From JBQTKD01 sp052389435 (lineage in GTDB: Bacteria > Actinomycetota > Actinomycetes > Sporichthyales > Sporichthyaceae), in contig JBQTIB010000014.1 in assembly GCA_052389435.1 (NCBI GenBank), positions 62,001 through 126,000 on the forward strand: 64,000 nucleotides of DNA, given 5' to 3'. The notes under the pieces were generated by a model that was not told where the DNA came from, made no database searches, and was given only the letters and a program-made list of their open reading frames with translations. Positions within the stretch are counted from its first letter, which is position 1; every line of letters starts with the position of its first letter. The position numbers and the translations under genes are program-made. This document shows, one piece after another, positions 41,873-50,624 of this stretch.

Positions 41873-42047
41873 CGGCGCACCGCCGCCGGTGCAACCGTTC
41901 GACGACGGGTTCGCCGAATGCCGGATCGGCGCGACGGCCGTGCCCACCGCCTCCAGTCGCCGTGGGGCCGCTCGATCGTCGTCGGCGGTCTCCACAACGC
42001 GTTGTTGCCCCTTGCGGTTGCGCCCAGCCCGAGCAGCGTCACAGTGG

Positions 42048-42421
42048 CTATCGGCGGCCCTTCGGAGTCTGGCCGGCCCGCAGGAGGCGACGCAGTCGCG
42101 CCCGTTCGCGGGGGGGGTCAGCCTGGCCATCAACGCGAGAATGGCGGCCGGTCTGTCCCTACTGATGGTCAACGCCTCCTCGGCCACGTCGGCGGCGAAC
42201 TCCTCCCGGGAGCGAGTCGGCCGGTAGCGGTAGGCGCGGCCGTCGGCTTCGCGGGCCAACAGGCCCTTGCGGTGCAGGTTGTCAATGACTGTCAACACCG
42301 TGGTGTAGGCCAGCGAACGGCTGCCCTGGAGTTCTTCCAGGACCTCGCGGACGGTGCGCGGCGCGGAGGTCGACCAGATCCGTTCCATGACCTGGGCCTC
42401 GAGATCGCCGAGGTTGCGCAC
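42048..42421 (-). pseudogene. BlaI/MecI/CopY-family repressor with homopolymer frameshift
   Basis: From the GTG at 42421 (GGAGG 5 bases upstream) the frame encodes a typical winged-helix repressor: LGDLEAQVMERIWSTSAPRTVREVLEELQGSRSLAYTTVLTVIDNLHRKGLLAREADGRAYRYRPTRSREEFAADVAEEAL, ILALMARLT. At the eight-base G-run on the + strand (42110-42117) the frame breaks. In the next frame the sequence continues RERARLRRLLRAGQTPKGRR then stop at 42048. With six or nine bases in the run the protein would have about 123-124 residues, normal for the family. This could be an inactivated gene, a phase-variable gene or a sequencing error. Its likely targets are the copper genes here. Confidence 0.8.
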
Positions 42422-42463
42422 TGCCCCTCCGCTGCTCCCGTGGTGGATGCCGAGGGCAGTCTG

Positions 42464-42973
42464 TCAGGCCGCGGCACGGCGCTCCTGCGCGCGCCGCCAA
42501 CCCCATCCGGTCGCCCCGCGGGGCTTGTAGGCGCCGAGGGCCGCGACGACGAGCAGGATCACCAGGCCGACGGTGGCGTGGACGATCTGCCCGTTCAGAC
42601 CGTCGCCTCCGACCTGTTCGGGTCGTTGGGCGGCCTCGGTCAGGGTGCGCACCCGGCCCGTGGTGTTGAGCACCAGCACGACCGAGGCGACGGTGGTGAG
42701 GAGCAGCTTGAAGATCACCCACCAGTGCCGGATCAATCCCCAAGGCGTTCCCAGGCTCATGACTACACCGGTCAGCGCTGCAGCACCGGCCAACGGGACG
42801 AGCGCCCAGCGCTGCACGGGGTCCATCACCAGGTAGGCAGCGCGCATCAGCTCGGGGTCCCCGCCGCGCACCGCCACCGTCGCGAACGCCAGGTAGGCCA
42901 GGACGGCCCCGATCCAGCCGATCGAGGCGACCACGTGCGCGAGCAGAGCTGCCCGGCGCACCGCCGGGGGCAT
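42464..42973 (-). CDS. CopD/DUF2269-like membrane protein
   Basis: The 169-residue protein has four membrane helices (LLAHVVASIGWIGAVLAYLAFATVAV; WALVPLAGAAALTGVVMSL; WVIFKLLLTTVASVVLVL; IVHATVGLVILLVVAALGAYK) with His in the first and fourth helices and a WWVIFK motif, as in CopD/DUF2269 proteins proposed to import or handle copper or heme. A short basic tail follows. It starts 5 bases after the stop of the small protein gene at 42979-43200, so both are cotranscribed, with the repressor gene downstream on the same strand. Confidence 0.7.
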   Translation of the reverse strand: MPPAVRRAALLAHVVASIGWIGAVLAYLAFATVAVRGGDPELMRAAYLVMDPVQRWALVPLAGAAALTGVVMSLGTPWGLIRHWWVIFKLLLTTVASVVLVLNTTGRVRTLTEAAQRPEQVGGDGLNGQIVHATVGLVILLVVAALGAYKPRGATGWGWRRAQERRAAA

Positions 42974-42978
42974 CCGCC

Positions 42979-43200
42979 TCACGACGCGGCGGCGTGCGGA
43001 GCCTCCGCGGACGGGGCGGATAAGGCCGGGCCGATGGGACCCTGGCCGTGTCTGCCGGGGCCGTGCTGCATGCCTCCGCCGAACACCTTCATCGCCACCA
43101 CGGCAAGCACCGCGACGAGGACGAGCGCGAGGCTGATCTTCACCCAGAGTGGGGTTCCCCGGCTCGCCGCTTGGCGGGCCGCGGGGATGGGGTCGGTCAT
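42979..43200 (-). CDS. small membrane protein, Met/His tail
   Basis: The 73-residue product has one membrane helix (PLWVKISLALVLVAVLAVVAMKVF) and a tail with GGGMQHGPGRHGQGPIGP. Its Met/His content suggests metal binding, like other small proteins of this island. GGCCACG precedes the ATG, giving a weak ribosome site. No named family recognised. It is followed after 5 bases by the CopD-like gene. Confidence 0.55.
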   Translation of the reverse strand: MTDPIPAARQAASRGTPLWVKISLALVLVAVLAVVAMKVFGGGMQHGPGRHGQGPIGPALSAPSAEAPHAAAS

Positions 43201-43357
43201 CGTGGCCTCGGATTCCTGGATTCGACGGGCGGATTCGCGGCGTCGTCGAATCGACGGTAGGAGCCGCACGGGCCCTGGTCGTCCCCTCACGCGAGGAATC
43301 CGACGTCATCCTGTGGGGGGACTCGCACCCGCGCTGTCGGCCGTATCGTCGACTGGT

Positions 43358-44590
43358 GTGCTGGCCGAGTTGCTGAGTTCCGACCGTGTCCACCTTCGGC
43401 CGCGTCGTCGAGTGATCGCGGACGCCGCGTTAGGGATGCTCGTGCTCGCCGGCTCGCTCGCGTTGCTCGCGCACCAGAGTTCGGGGACCGAGCCGGGAGC
43501 CGGCCGCGCCGCGGCCCCGCTCGGCGAGTGGGCGGTCGCCGTGGCGATCGCCTCGAGCCTCCCGCTGGTGGCGTGGCGACGGGCGCCGCTGTTCGTCTTC
43601 GCGCTGTCCGCGACCTCGGTCGTCGTCGGCGCCGCGTTCGGGCTGCGCTCGACCCTGGCGCTCGGTCCGCTCGTGGCGCTGTTCCTGCTCGCCGCGGCGT
43701 GGACCCCAACGGCCGGTCGGCGGCGCGCTGCCGTGGTTCCGCTGACGTTCGGCGCCGGGTGGCTGGCGGTGCTCGTGGCCGGTGCCGGAGTCCGCTCGCC
43801 GGAGGACCTCGCACACGCAGCGTTGCCATGGGCGCTGGCCTGGTTCGCCGGGGACCGGACCAGGCTGCGCCGGGAGCAGATCCGCGACCTGCAGGCGCGC
43901 GCTCTCGCCGCGGAGCGGGAGGCGGCGCGGGACCGCGAGCTCGCACTCGCCCAAGAGCGGGACCGGATCGCGCGAGACCTGCACGACGCGGCCGGTCACG
44001 CGATCAGCGTGATCGCCGTGCGAGCCGGAGCGGCTCGGCTGCGCGGCGCCGACCCGGAGCGTGCGCTGGCAGCGCTGGCGGCTATCGAGGAGCTGGCGCG
44101 CGACACCGCGGCGGAGATCGACCACTTCGTGGGCGCCCTGCGCTCCGCCGACCGGCGCGGCCGCGATGCTCCGGGATACGACCGGGTCCCGGTCGGCACG
44201 GCGTTTTTGACCGAACTGATGGACCGTCACCGAGCCGCCGGGCTCGACGTCCGGTTCACCTCCTCGGGCCCGGCACGGGCCCTGCCGCCGGCCGCCGATC
44301 CGGCGGCCTTCCGCATCGTGCAGGAGTCGCTGACCAACTCCGCCCGACACGGGACCGGGACGGCGGCCGTCGAGTTCGTGCGGGACGAGGGCGGGCTGGC
44401 GATCACGGTCCGCAACCCGGTCCGATACGCGGCGCCGCCCTGTGCCGGCGCCCGCTTCGGTCTGGTCGGGATGCAGGAGCGGGCCGACCTCGTCGGCGGA
44501 ACGCTGCACGCCGAGCGCGAGGGGGAGGAGTTCGTAGTGCGGGCTCGGATCCCGCATTCTGCCGCGCCGCTCGGATCGCCGACGCCGTGA
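43358..44590 (+). CDS. NarL-family sensor histidine kinase
   Basis: The product of about 410 residues has five or six N-terminal membrane helices, a HisKA_3 dimerisation domain (LAQERDRIARDLHDAAGHAISVIAVRAGAARLRG with the phospho-His in DLHDAAGH) and an HATPase_c domain (FRIVQESLTNSARHGTG, LVGMQERADLVGGTL). The extracytoplasmic parts are very short, so the signal is probably sensed in or at the membrane. It is coupled by a 4-base overlap (GTGA) to the response regulator. It may respond to copper or envelope stress; the context suggests but does not prove this. Confidence 0.88.
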   Translation: MLAELLSSDRVHLRPRRRVIADAALGMLVLAGSLALLAHQSSGTEPGAGRAAAPLGEWAVAVAIASSLPLVAWRRAPLFVFALSATSVVVGAAFGLRSTLALGPLVALFLLAAAWTPTAGRRRAAVVPLTFGAGWLAVLVAGAGVRSPEDLAHAALPWALAWFAGDRTRLRREQIRDLQARALAAEREAARDRELALAQERDRIARDLHDAAGHAISVIAVRAGAARLRGADPERALAALAAIEELARDTAAEIDHFVGALRSADRRGRDAPGYDRVPVGTAFLTELMDRHRAAGLDVRFTSSGPARALPPAADPAAFRIVQESLTNSARHGTGTAAVEFVRDEGGLAITVRNPVRYAAPPCAGARFGLVGMQERADLVGGTLHAEREGEEFVVRARIPHSAAPLGSPTP

Positions 44591-45123
44591 TCGACGTCCT
44601 CGTCGTCGACGACGATCACCTGATGCGCGCCGGGCTGACTCGATCCGTGCCCGACTTGCGAGTGCTGATCCTGACGACCTTCGAACACGACGACTACCTG
44701 TTCGGAGCGCTGCGCGCCGGCGCCTCCGGATTCCTGCTCAAACGCAGCCGACCCGAGGAACTGATCGCCGCGGTGCACACCGTCGCCGCCGGCGAGGCGA
44801 TGCTCGCGCCGGCGGTGACCCGCCGGGTCGTCGAGGAGATGATGCGCACCCCCAATCCCCGGGTGGACGCGAGCAGAGTCCTCGAACACCTCACCCCCCG
44901 CGAACGCGAGGTGCTCGCGCACGTGGCCCGGGGGCTGGCCAACCGCGAGATCGCCGCCCTGCTGGTGGTCGAGGAGTCGACGGTGCGCACCCACGTCAAG
45001 CGCGTCTTCATGAAGCTCGCGCTGCGCGACCGGGTGCAGGCGGTGATCCTGGCCTACGAGTGCGGACTCGTGCAGCCCGGGTGCACGTCGGAGCCGCCGT
45101 TCGATCCGAACCGCACGGGGTAG
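44587..45123 (+). CDS. LuxR-type response regulator with internally truncated receiver domain
   Basis: The 178-residue protein begins with a receiver strand (IDVLVVDDDHLMRAGLTR) but jumps straight to SVPDLRVLILTTFEHDDYLFGALRAGASGFLLKRSRPEEL. The normal middle, about 45 residues holding the phosphoacceptor Asp, is missing without frameshift. The N-terminal acidic pair and the conserved Lys remain. The C-terminal LuxR/NarL HTH is intact (LTPREREVLAHVARGLANREIAALLVVEESTVRTHVKRVF). The family is usually 210-225 residues. The protein probably cannot be phosphorylated normally and may act constitutively or be non-functional. The GTG overlaps the kinase gene by 4 bases. Confidence 0.88.
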   Translation: MIDVLVVDDDHLMRAGLTRSVPDLRVLILTTFEHDDYLFGALRAGASGFLLKRSRPEELIAAVHTVAAGEAMLAPAVTRRVVEEMMRTPNPRVDASRVLEHLTPREREVLAHVARGLANREIAALLVVEESTVRTHVKRVFMKLALRDRVQAVILAYECGLVQPGCTSEPPFDPNRTG

Positions 45124-45235
45124 TCGTACGCAATCGAGCTCGACGATCGGGGCACGCGGTAGGTGCGCCCAGGGAAGGCCCGTCATTCGCAAGGAATCAA
45201 TCGGCTGTGCGAGCTGCGGCTGCGCCGAGCCGGGC

Positions 45236-46792
45236 GTGCCGCCCGCGGGCGGTGTGCTCACCGCGGTTCGCGCCCACCCCGCGCCGGGCCGCCCGGTGCC
45301 GGGCCGGCTGCTGTACGTGCTGGTCTTCGTCGTCGGGATGGCCAGCCTCGGTGCCGAGATCGCCGCCGCGCGGCTGATCGCGCCGTTCTTCGGGGCCTCG
45401 ACGATCATCTGGGCGAACACGATCGGCATCGTCCTGGTTGCCCTGTCGGTCGGGTACTGGCTGGGCGGGCGCCTCGCCGACCGCCATCCGAATGCGCGCG
45501 CCCTGGGCCTGGTGGTGATCGCCGCGGCGGTGCTGATCGCGGCCGTGCCGTTCGTGGCCCGCCCGTTCCTGGACTTCTCGGTGGCAGCGCTCGACGGGAT
45601 CGAGGCGGGCGCGTTCGTCGGTTCGCTGCTGGCCGTGCTGGTGCTGCTCGCAGTGCCGATCGTGCTGCTCGGCACCGTGTCGCCGTGGGCGATTCGGCTG
45701 GCCATGGACGCCAGCGACGTCGAGCACGCCGGGCGGGTCGCGGGACGCCTCTATGCGCTCTCGACCGCCGGGTCCCTGTTCGGCACGATGCTCTCCGCGC
45801 TGGTGCTGATCCCCTTCCTCGGTACTCAGCGGACCTTCCTCGCCTTCGCGCTCGCGCTGGCCCTGGTCGGCACGTTCGGCCTTGGCCGCATCGCCGCCGC
45901 GCTGCCCGCGCTGCTCGCCGCGGCGGTGGGCCTGCCGACCGGCACCGTCAAGGCTGCCCCGGACGGTCGGGTCCTCTACGAGGCCGAGTCGCGCCAGCAG
46001 TTCGTCCGAGTGATCGAACGCAGCGACGGCGACCGGATCCTCGAACTCAACGAGGGCCAGGCGGTGCACTCGCGCCTGCCGGCCGACGGCTACCTGACCG
46101 GCGGGATCTGGGACAGCTTCCTGGTGCTGCCGTTCGCGGCCGCCGCGCAGGCGCCGCGGCGGGTTGCGGTCCTGGGCAACGCCGCGGGCACCGTGGCCCG
46201 CCAGTACGGCCGCTACTGGCCCGAGGCCGAGATCGACGGGGTGGAACTGGACGCGAAGGTGTCCCAGGTCGGCTACGAGTACTTCGACATGGGCTCGAAC
46301 CCGAAGCTGGAAGTGTTCGCCGACGACGCCCGGCCGTGGCTGCGCAGGTCCGCCGGAGGCTACGACCTGATCGTCGTCGACGCCTACCACCAGCCCTACA
46401 TCCCGTTCTACCTGGCCACGACCGAGTTCTTCGCCCTCGCCCGCGAACGCCTCGCACCCGGCGGGATCCTCGCCGTGAACGTGGCGCACCCGGAGGGTGC
46501 GGACGAACTCGAGCGGGTCCTCGGACGCACGATGGCCGAGGCCTTCCCGACCGTGCTGCGCGCCCCCGTCGAGACGCTCAACACCGTCCTGCTCGGCACC
46601 GAGGGACCCGCGTCCGCGGCGAATCTGACCAACGCCGCCGCGGGCCTGCCGGCCGAACTCGCCGGACTCGCCCGCGCTGCAGCCGCCCGGATGGGTCCTC
46701 GGCTGGCCGGGGGCGAGGTCTGGACCGACGACCGCGCCCCCGTCGAGTGGCTGATCGACAAGTCGCTGCTCGACTACGCCACGGACAACTGA
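45236..46792 (+). CDS. membrane-fused spermidine synthase-like protein
   Basis: The 518-residue protein has an N-terminal multi-helix membrane region (about residues 20-230, GRLLYVLVFVVGMASLGAEIAAARLIAPFFGASTIIWANTIGIVLVALSVGYWLGG). A class I methyltransferase-like domain resembling spermidine synthase follows (GGIWDSFLVLPF, RVAVLGNAAGTVARQY, IDGVELDAKVSQVGYEYF, YDLIVVDAYHQPYIPFYLATTEFFALARERLAPGGIL). Such fused 'MFS transporter-spermidine synthase' proteins occur widely in actinobacteria; polyamine synthesis is not proven for them. The GTG start is weakly supported. The motif GNAAGT replaces the usual GGGDG, so catalysis could differ from true spermidine synthase. Confidence 0.8.
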   Translation: MPPAGGVLTAVRAHPAPGRPVPGRLLYVLVFVVGMASLGAEIAAARLIAPFFGASTIIWANTIGIVLVALSVGYWLGGRLADRHPNARALGLVVIAAAVLIAAVPFVARPFLDFSVAALDGIEAGAFVGSLLAVLVLLAVPIVLLGTVSPWAIRLAMDASDVEHAGRVAGRLYALSTAGSLFGTMLSALVLIPFLGTQRTFLAFALALALVGTFGLGRIAAALPALLAAAVGLPTGTVKAAPDGRVLYEAESRQQFVRVIERSDGDRILELNEGQAVHSRLPADGYLTGGIWDSFLVLPFAAAAQAPRRVAVLGNAAGTVARQYGRYWPEAEIDGVELDAKVSQVGYEYFDMGSNPKLEVFADDARPWLRRSAGGYDLIVVDAYHQPYIPFYLATTEFFALARERLAPGGILAVNVAHPEGADELERVLGRTMAEAFPTVLRAPVETLNTVLLGTEGPASAANLTNAAAGLPAELAGLARAAAARMGPRLAGGEVWTDDRAPVEWLIDKSLLDYATDN

Positions 46793-46911
46793 ACGCTCGT
46801 CGACGGCGGACGCACCGTCAGACATGGACCTCCGCCCCGCGGCCCCTGGGGGTCGACCACCCCTCTCCTGCCTGGCGATAATGGTCGTGAATCGTGGAGC
46901 GAGGGGTGCCG

Positions 46912-47610
46912 ATGACGCCGGAGGGCCCGCTGCCGGCCGCGCGCCGCGACGAACTGAATCGTCGGGTCCGGCTGCTCGCCTGGTTCACGGTCGTCTACAA
47001 CACCGCCGAGGGGATCGTGGCGGTGACCGCCGGCGTGGTCGCGGGCTCTGTCGCCCTCGTCGGGTTCGGGTTGGACAGTGGCGTCGAGGTTCTCTCCGCT
47101 CTGGCGGTCGGCTGGCAGTTCAACGGCCGCGCCGACGCTCGGGACCGGGAGCGCACCACCCTGCGCCTGATCGCGGTGTCCTTCTTCGCGCTCGCCGCCT
47201 ACGTCACCGTCGACGCCCTGCGCGGCCTGCTGTCCGACGGCGATGCCGACCCCAGCGCCATCGGGATCGTGCTGGCCTGCGCATCGCTGGTGGTGATGCC
47301 GTTGCTCGTGCGGGCCAAGCGGCGGGCGGGTCGCGAACTCGGGTCCGCGACCGTCGCGGCGGACGCCACCCAAACCGAGCTGTGCACCTACCTCTCGGCC
47401 GTGCTGCTCGCCGGTCTGCTGCTCAACACCGTCCTCGGGTGGGCGTGGGCCGATCCGCTCGTCGGGCTCGTGATCGCCGCAGTGGCGGTCCGCGAAGGTC
47501 TTCAGGCGTGGCGCGGGGACACCTGCTGCGCTCCTGCCTCGACGGCTGCCGACCTCGCCGTGGACGAGAGCGCCGGGTGTTGCCCCGAACCGTGCGGCTG
47601 CGCTCGCTGA
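46912..47610 (+). CDS. cation diffusion facilitator-like transporter with Cys-rich C-terminus
   Basis: The 232-residue membrane protein has about six helices of the CDF type: LLAWFTVVYNTAEGIVAVTAGVVAGSVALVGFGLDSGVEVLSALAVGW (with the metal-site Asp on helix 2), and helix 5 with VAADATQTELCTYLSAVLL. The usual cytoplasmic domain is absent and replaced by a short Cys-rich tail (DTCCAPAS, AGCCPEPCGCA) that may bind metal. CDF proteins export Zn/Co/Fe using proton exchange; the HxxxD pattern is modified here. The ATG at 46912 has AGGGG 5 bases upstream; GTG 46894 is an alternative. Confidence 0.78.
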   Translation: MTPEGPLPAARRDELNRRVRLLAWFTVVYNTAEGIVAVTAGVVAGSVALVGFGLDSGVEVLSALAVGWQFNGRADARDRERTTLRLIAVSFFALAAYVTVDALRGLLSDGDADPSAIGIVLACASLVVMPLLVRAKRRAGRELGSATVAADATQTELCTYLSAVLLAGLLLNTVLGWAWADPLVGLVIAAVAVREGLQAWRGDTCCAPASTAADLAVDESAGCCPEPCGCAR

Positions 47611-47761
47611 GGTGCGGGTTGGTCGACGACCACAGCATGCCGATCCGACCGGGTGGGCGGTGGTTCGTCGATTCGCCCTCGGGCTGCTCGAGGTCGGCCT
47701 TACGGTGGGACACCGTCGGCGTCGCCGACCCGGCACGACGCGAACTCGAAGGACGGCCACG

Positions 47762-48352
47762 GTGGCGGGACGATCGGGGGTGAAGCGCTTTCGAAGCGCG
47801 ACGGGCCTCGTCTTCGCCCTGCTCGCGCTGGGCGCGTGCGGCGGAGCGGGCGAGTCCGCCGCCGAGGTTCCTCCCCCGTCGACCTCGTTCAATCAGGCCG
47901 ACGTGGACTTCGCCGTCGCCATGAGCATGCACCGGGGGCAGGCACTCACCCTCGCCGAGGTCGCGAAGGATCGCTCCGCCGATCCCACGGTCCGGCGGGT
48001 CGCGACGCGCATCCAAACCACCGACGCGCCGGCGCTCGACGAGATCGCCGGCTGGTTGGGGGAGTGGGCGGGCCCGGGGATAGACATCGCGCACGACCAC
48101 GGCTACGGCCCCACCAAACCCGGAATGCTGTCGGAGCGTCAGATGAACCGCGTGACCGACGCAGCCGCCGGCGCCTTCGACAAGGAGATTCTGACCGCGT
48201 TGATCGCGCACCACCGGAAGGCGATCCCCCTGCTCGACCGGCAGTTGGCGACCGGTCGCTCGACCAAGGCGCGAGCGATGGCCGAAGAGCTCGGGTCGCT
48301 CTACGAGGCGGAACTCGACGTCATGCAGCGGACCGTCGCCCGACGTCGGTAA
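47762..48352 (+). CDS. DUF305 lipoprotein-like (second of three)
   Basis: The product of about 196 residues has a signal with FALLALGAC, then NQADVDFAVAMSMHRGQALTLAEVA and ILTALIAHHRKAIPLLDRQL, the two His-containing helices of DUF305. The first motif is altered (SMHRGQ instead of MIPHHxQA), while the second pair is intact. Histidines in the linker (DIAHDHGYGP) may add a metal site. GTG 47762 has AAGGA 8 bases upstream; GTG 47780 is an alternative. It lies downstream of the CDF gene and precedes a third copy. Confidence 0.78.
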   Translation: MAGRSGVKRFRSATGLVFALLALGACGGAGESAAEVPPPSTSFNQADVDFAVAMSMHRGQALTLAEVAKDRSADPTVRRVATRIQTTDAPALDEIAGWLGEWAGPGIDIAHDHGYGPTKPGMLSERQMNRVTDAAAGAFDKEILTALIAHHRKAIPLLDRQLATGRSTKARAMAEELGSLYEAELDVMQRTVARRR

Positions 48353-48395
48353 CGTTCCTTCGGCACCGGGCCCGCAGGTGCACTCGGCCCGCTGA

Positions 48396-48419
48396 ACCCC
48401 GTCGATCTCACGTCGGGGT
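48396..48419 (+). terminator. hairpin after the second DUF305 gene
   Basis: ACCCCG (48396-48401) pairs with CGGGGT (48414-48419) around a 12-base loop, 43 bases after the stop. It is a plausible terminator, without a U-run. Confidence 0.4.
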
Positions 48420-48649
48420 GTCGCGGCGAGGATCGACCCGCACACCCAATCTCCGTGGCGTGAAGTCCCTCGATTCGGTCTGGGCCCGGCGATTTGGAAG
48501 GCCCGCGTTCGCATGCCCGCCAAGATCTCGCGGCTCGCGTCGCACCGCCGGAACTGTCGCCTTCCTGCTCGGCCGGGGAGCGCATGACCCGTTGCGCCTG
48601 GGGCAGCTTCACGACGAACGCTACGTTCACACCCCCGCAGGAGGACAAC

Positions 48650-49384
48650 GTGCCGCACGTCTCCCCGTCGCACCGGTTGCGCCGGACCGGTGCGGTCACC
48701 GCACTGGGCCTCGCCCTCGTCCTCGCCGGGTGCGCCGAGAGCAACGGCCCGGACCAGTCGGCGGCGACGGGCGACGTACCCGCGGCCGCGCCCGTCCAGT
48801 CCCCGGACGCCGGTCACGGTGCCGTGGTGCAGAGCTTGCAGGGCGCGGCGCTCGACCAGGCGTTCCTGGCCGGAATGATCCCGCACCATCGGGCGGCGGT
48901 CGAAATGGCGAAGGTCGAACTGGAACGAGGCGAGCGCGACGAGGTCAAGGCCATCGCGCGAGCGATCGTCTCCTCGCAGGAGGAGGAGATCCGGGTCATG
49001 ACCGAGCTGACGCAGGCGGCCGGCCTGCCCTCCGCGGCCCCACACTCCGGGCCCATGGGTCAGACGATGGGCGTACCGATGAGCATGGACATGGCCACGA
49101 TGGCCGCGGAACTCGCCGACGCCGAAGACGTCGACGAGATGTTCCTCCAGATGATGCTCCCGCACCACGCCTCGGCGATCGTGATGGCGGACGAGGAGGC
49201 CAAGAACGGCGCCAATCCGGAACTGCGGGCGCTCGCGCAGACGATCGTCGCCGATCAGGCCCGCGAGATCGGGCAGATGCAGCAACTGCGCCGAACTGCC
49301 GGCGCGACGCAAACCGACCCGACGTCAATCCCCATGCCCCCGTCGTCGACCTCCATGCCGTCGACGATGCCGATGCATCGGTGA
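48650..49384 (+). CDS. DUF305 lipoprotein (third of three)
   Basis: The 244-residue product has a lipobox (LALVLAGC) and two canonical DUF305 halves: LAGMIPHHRAAVEMAKVEL and MMLPHHASAIVMADEEA. A Met/Ser/Pro-rich linker separates them (SGPMGQTMGVPMSMDMATM), and the C-terminal tail is rich in Met and Pro (IPMPPSSTSMPSTMPMHR). Met-rich stretches are typical Cu(I) binding sites. AGGAGG lies 5 bases before the GTG, so the start is secure. It closes the metal island. Confidence 0.92.
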   Translation: MPHVSPSHRLRRTGAVTALGLALVLAGCAESNGPDQSAATGDVPAAAPVQSPDAGHGAVVQSLQGAALDQAFLAGMIPHHRAAVEMAKVELERGERDEVKAIARAIVSSQEEEIRVMTELTQAAGLPSAAPHSGPMGQTMGVPMSMDMATMAAELADAEDVDEMFLQMMLPHHASAIVMADEEAKNGANPELRALAQTIVADQAREIGQMQQLRRTAGATQTDPTSIPMPPSSTSMPSTMPMHR

Positions 49385-49572
49385 CCCTTTTCGGACCTCT
49401 GCAGGGACTGCCGACCGGCCATCGAGCTCTCCTGGTCTTGGCGGACGAACGGCGTTTCCGATGGCTGATGCACAGTCAGATTGGCGGGTCCGCTCAAGGA
49501 CCAGACGGCGCCACCACCCGCCCCATACCCGGGTCGCCTGGCCGCGACGCTCGGCGGTCGCACACCGACGAG

Positions 49573-50580
49573 TCAGCCCGGCCGGGTCGCACCGGCGTAC
49601 GGCATGGACGAGATCGGCAGGATCCGTACCGTCTTGCTCGGGTTCGGCGCGTCCACCATCTGCCCGTTGCCGATGTAGAGGCCGACGTGGCTGATCGGGT
49701 TGTAGAAGTAGACTAGGTCCCCCGGCTTGAGTTCCGAGCGCGGAATCTGGCGGCTGCTGGCGAACTGCTGCGCCGAGGAGTGGGGCAGCGCCACTCCCGC
49801 GGCCGCCCAGGCCCCCATGGTCAAACCGGAACAGTCCCAGGCGTCGGGCCCCGCCGCGCCCCACACGTAGCGGTCGCCAATCTGGGCCATCGCGAACTTG
49901 ATGGCTCGCGCCGCCCGCGCCGTGTTCGGCACCGGCAGATCCACCAGTGGGATGCGCACGTCGTCGCGGGAGGCACGGTCTAGTTTCCTGCGCTCCTTGG
50001 CCTCGAGTCGGCGCAGCACCGCCTGAGCGGCGCGCAAATTCCGCTCCACCTCCGTCTTCTCTCCCGCCAGGGCCCGTCGCTGCGCCTGGACCGCGGTCAG
50101 CTGCTCGGCGGCGGAACGTCGAGCGACGTCCAGCTCGCGGCGCGCCTCCACGACCCGTCGCAACGCCGAGGCCTGGCGGGTCGAGAGAGCGTCCAGAGCC
50201 GTGGCGCGTGCGAGAAAGGCGTCGGGGTCGTCGGAGAACACCAGCTGCAACGTCCGGTCCAGACCGCCACTGCGGTAGGCGGCCGCGGCCAGCGCCCCCA
50301 CGGACTGCTGCACCTCGCGGACCGTCGCCTGCTGGCGCGCCGCGGCGGCCTGCGCGCGGGCGAACCGACGTTCTGCATCGGTGAGGACGATCCGGACCTC
50401 GTTGTAGCGTTCCGTGGCCTGCTCGGCCTTGTGGTACAGCGCCTGGACCTGTCGATCGGCCTCCTCGGCGTCGATGCGAGGGGCGGCCGCCGATCCGGAC
50501 GGGTTGACGGCGAGCATCGCAATCGACGCGACACACGCAACGACGGCGCGGTGCAGGCGGGCGGGACGGCGGTGGCGCAT
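49573..50580 (-). CDS. RipA-like NlpC/P60 peptidoglycan endopeptidase
   Basis: The 335-residue secreted protein has a signal peptide, a long coiled-coil domain (about residues 40-205, EEADRQVQALYHKAEQATERYNEVRIVLTDAERRFARAQ) and an NlpC/P60 domain: YVWGAAGPDAWDCSGLTMGAW with the catalytic Cys, SHVGLYIGNGQMVDAP with the His, and SSAQQF. It probably cleaves D-Glu-mDAP bonds during cell separation, as in RipA-like enzymes. GAGAAGG precedes the ATG. The roughly 300-base leader contains a c-di-AMP-type riboswitch. Confidence 0.93.
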   Translation of the reverse strand: MRHRRPARLHRAVVACVASIAMLAVNPSGSAAAPRIDAEEADRQVQALYHKAEQATERYNEVRIVLTDAERRFARAQAAAARQQATVREVQQSVGALAAAAYRSGGLDRTLQLVFSDDPDAFLARATALDALSTRQASALRRVVEARRELDVARRSAAEQLTAVQAQRRALAGEKTEVERNLRAAQAVLRRLEAKERRKLDRASRDDVRIPLVDLPVPNTARAARAIKFAMAQIGDRYVWGAAGPDAWDCSGLTMGAWAAAGVALPHSSAQQFASSRQIPRSELKPGDLVYFYNPISHVGLYIGNGQMVDAPNPSKTVRILPISSMPYAGATRPG

Positions 50581-50624
50581 GGCACCCTTCTCACCTGTTG
50601 GCCCGCCGGGTGGGTCGACGCTGT

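Noticed and set aside
49081..49100. GGGCCCATGGGTC-like sequence as a further copy of the CCCATGGG palindrome family
   Set aside because: It lies inside the DUF305 coding sequence and lacks the GTCCGAC/GTCGGAC arms.
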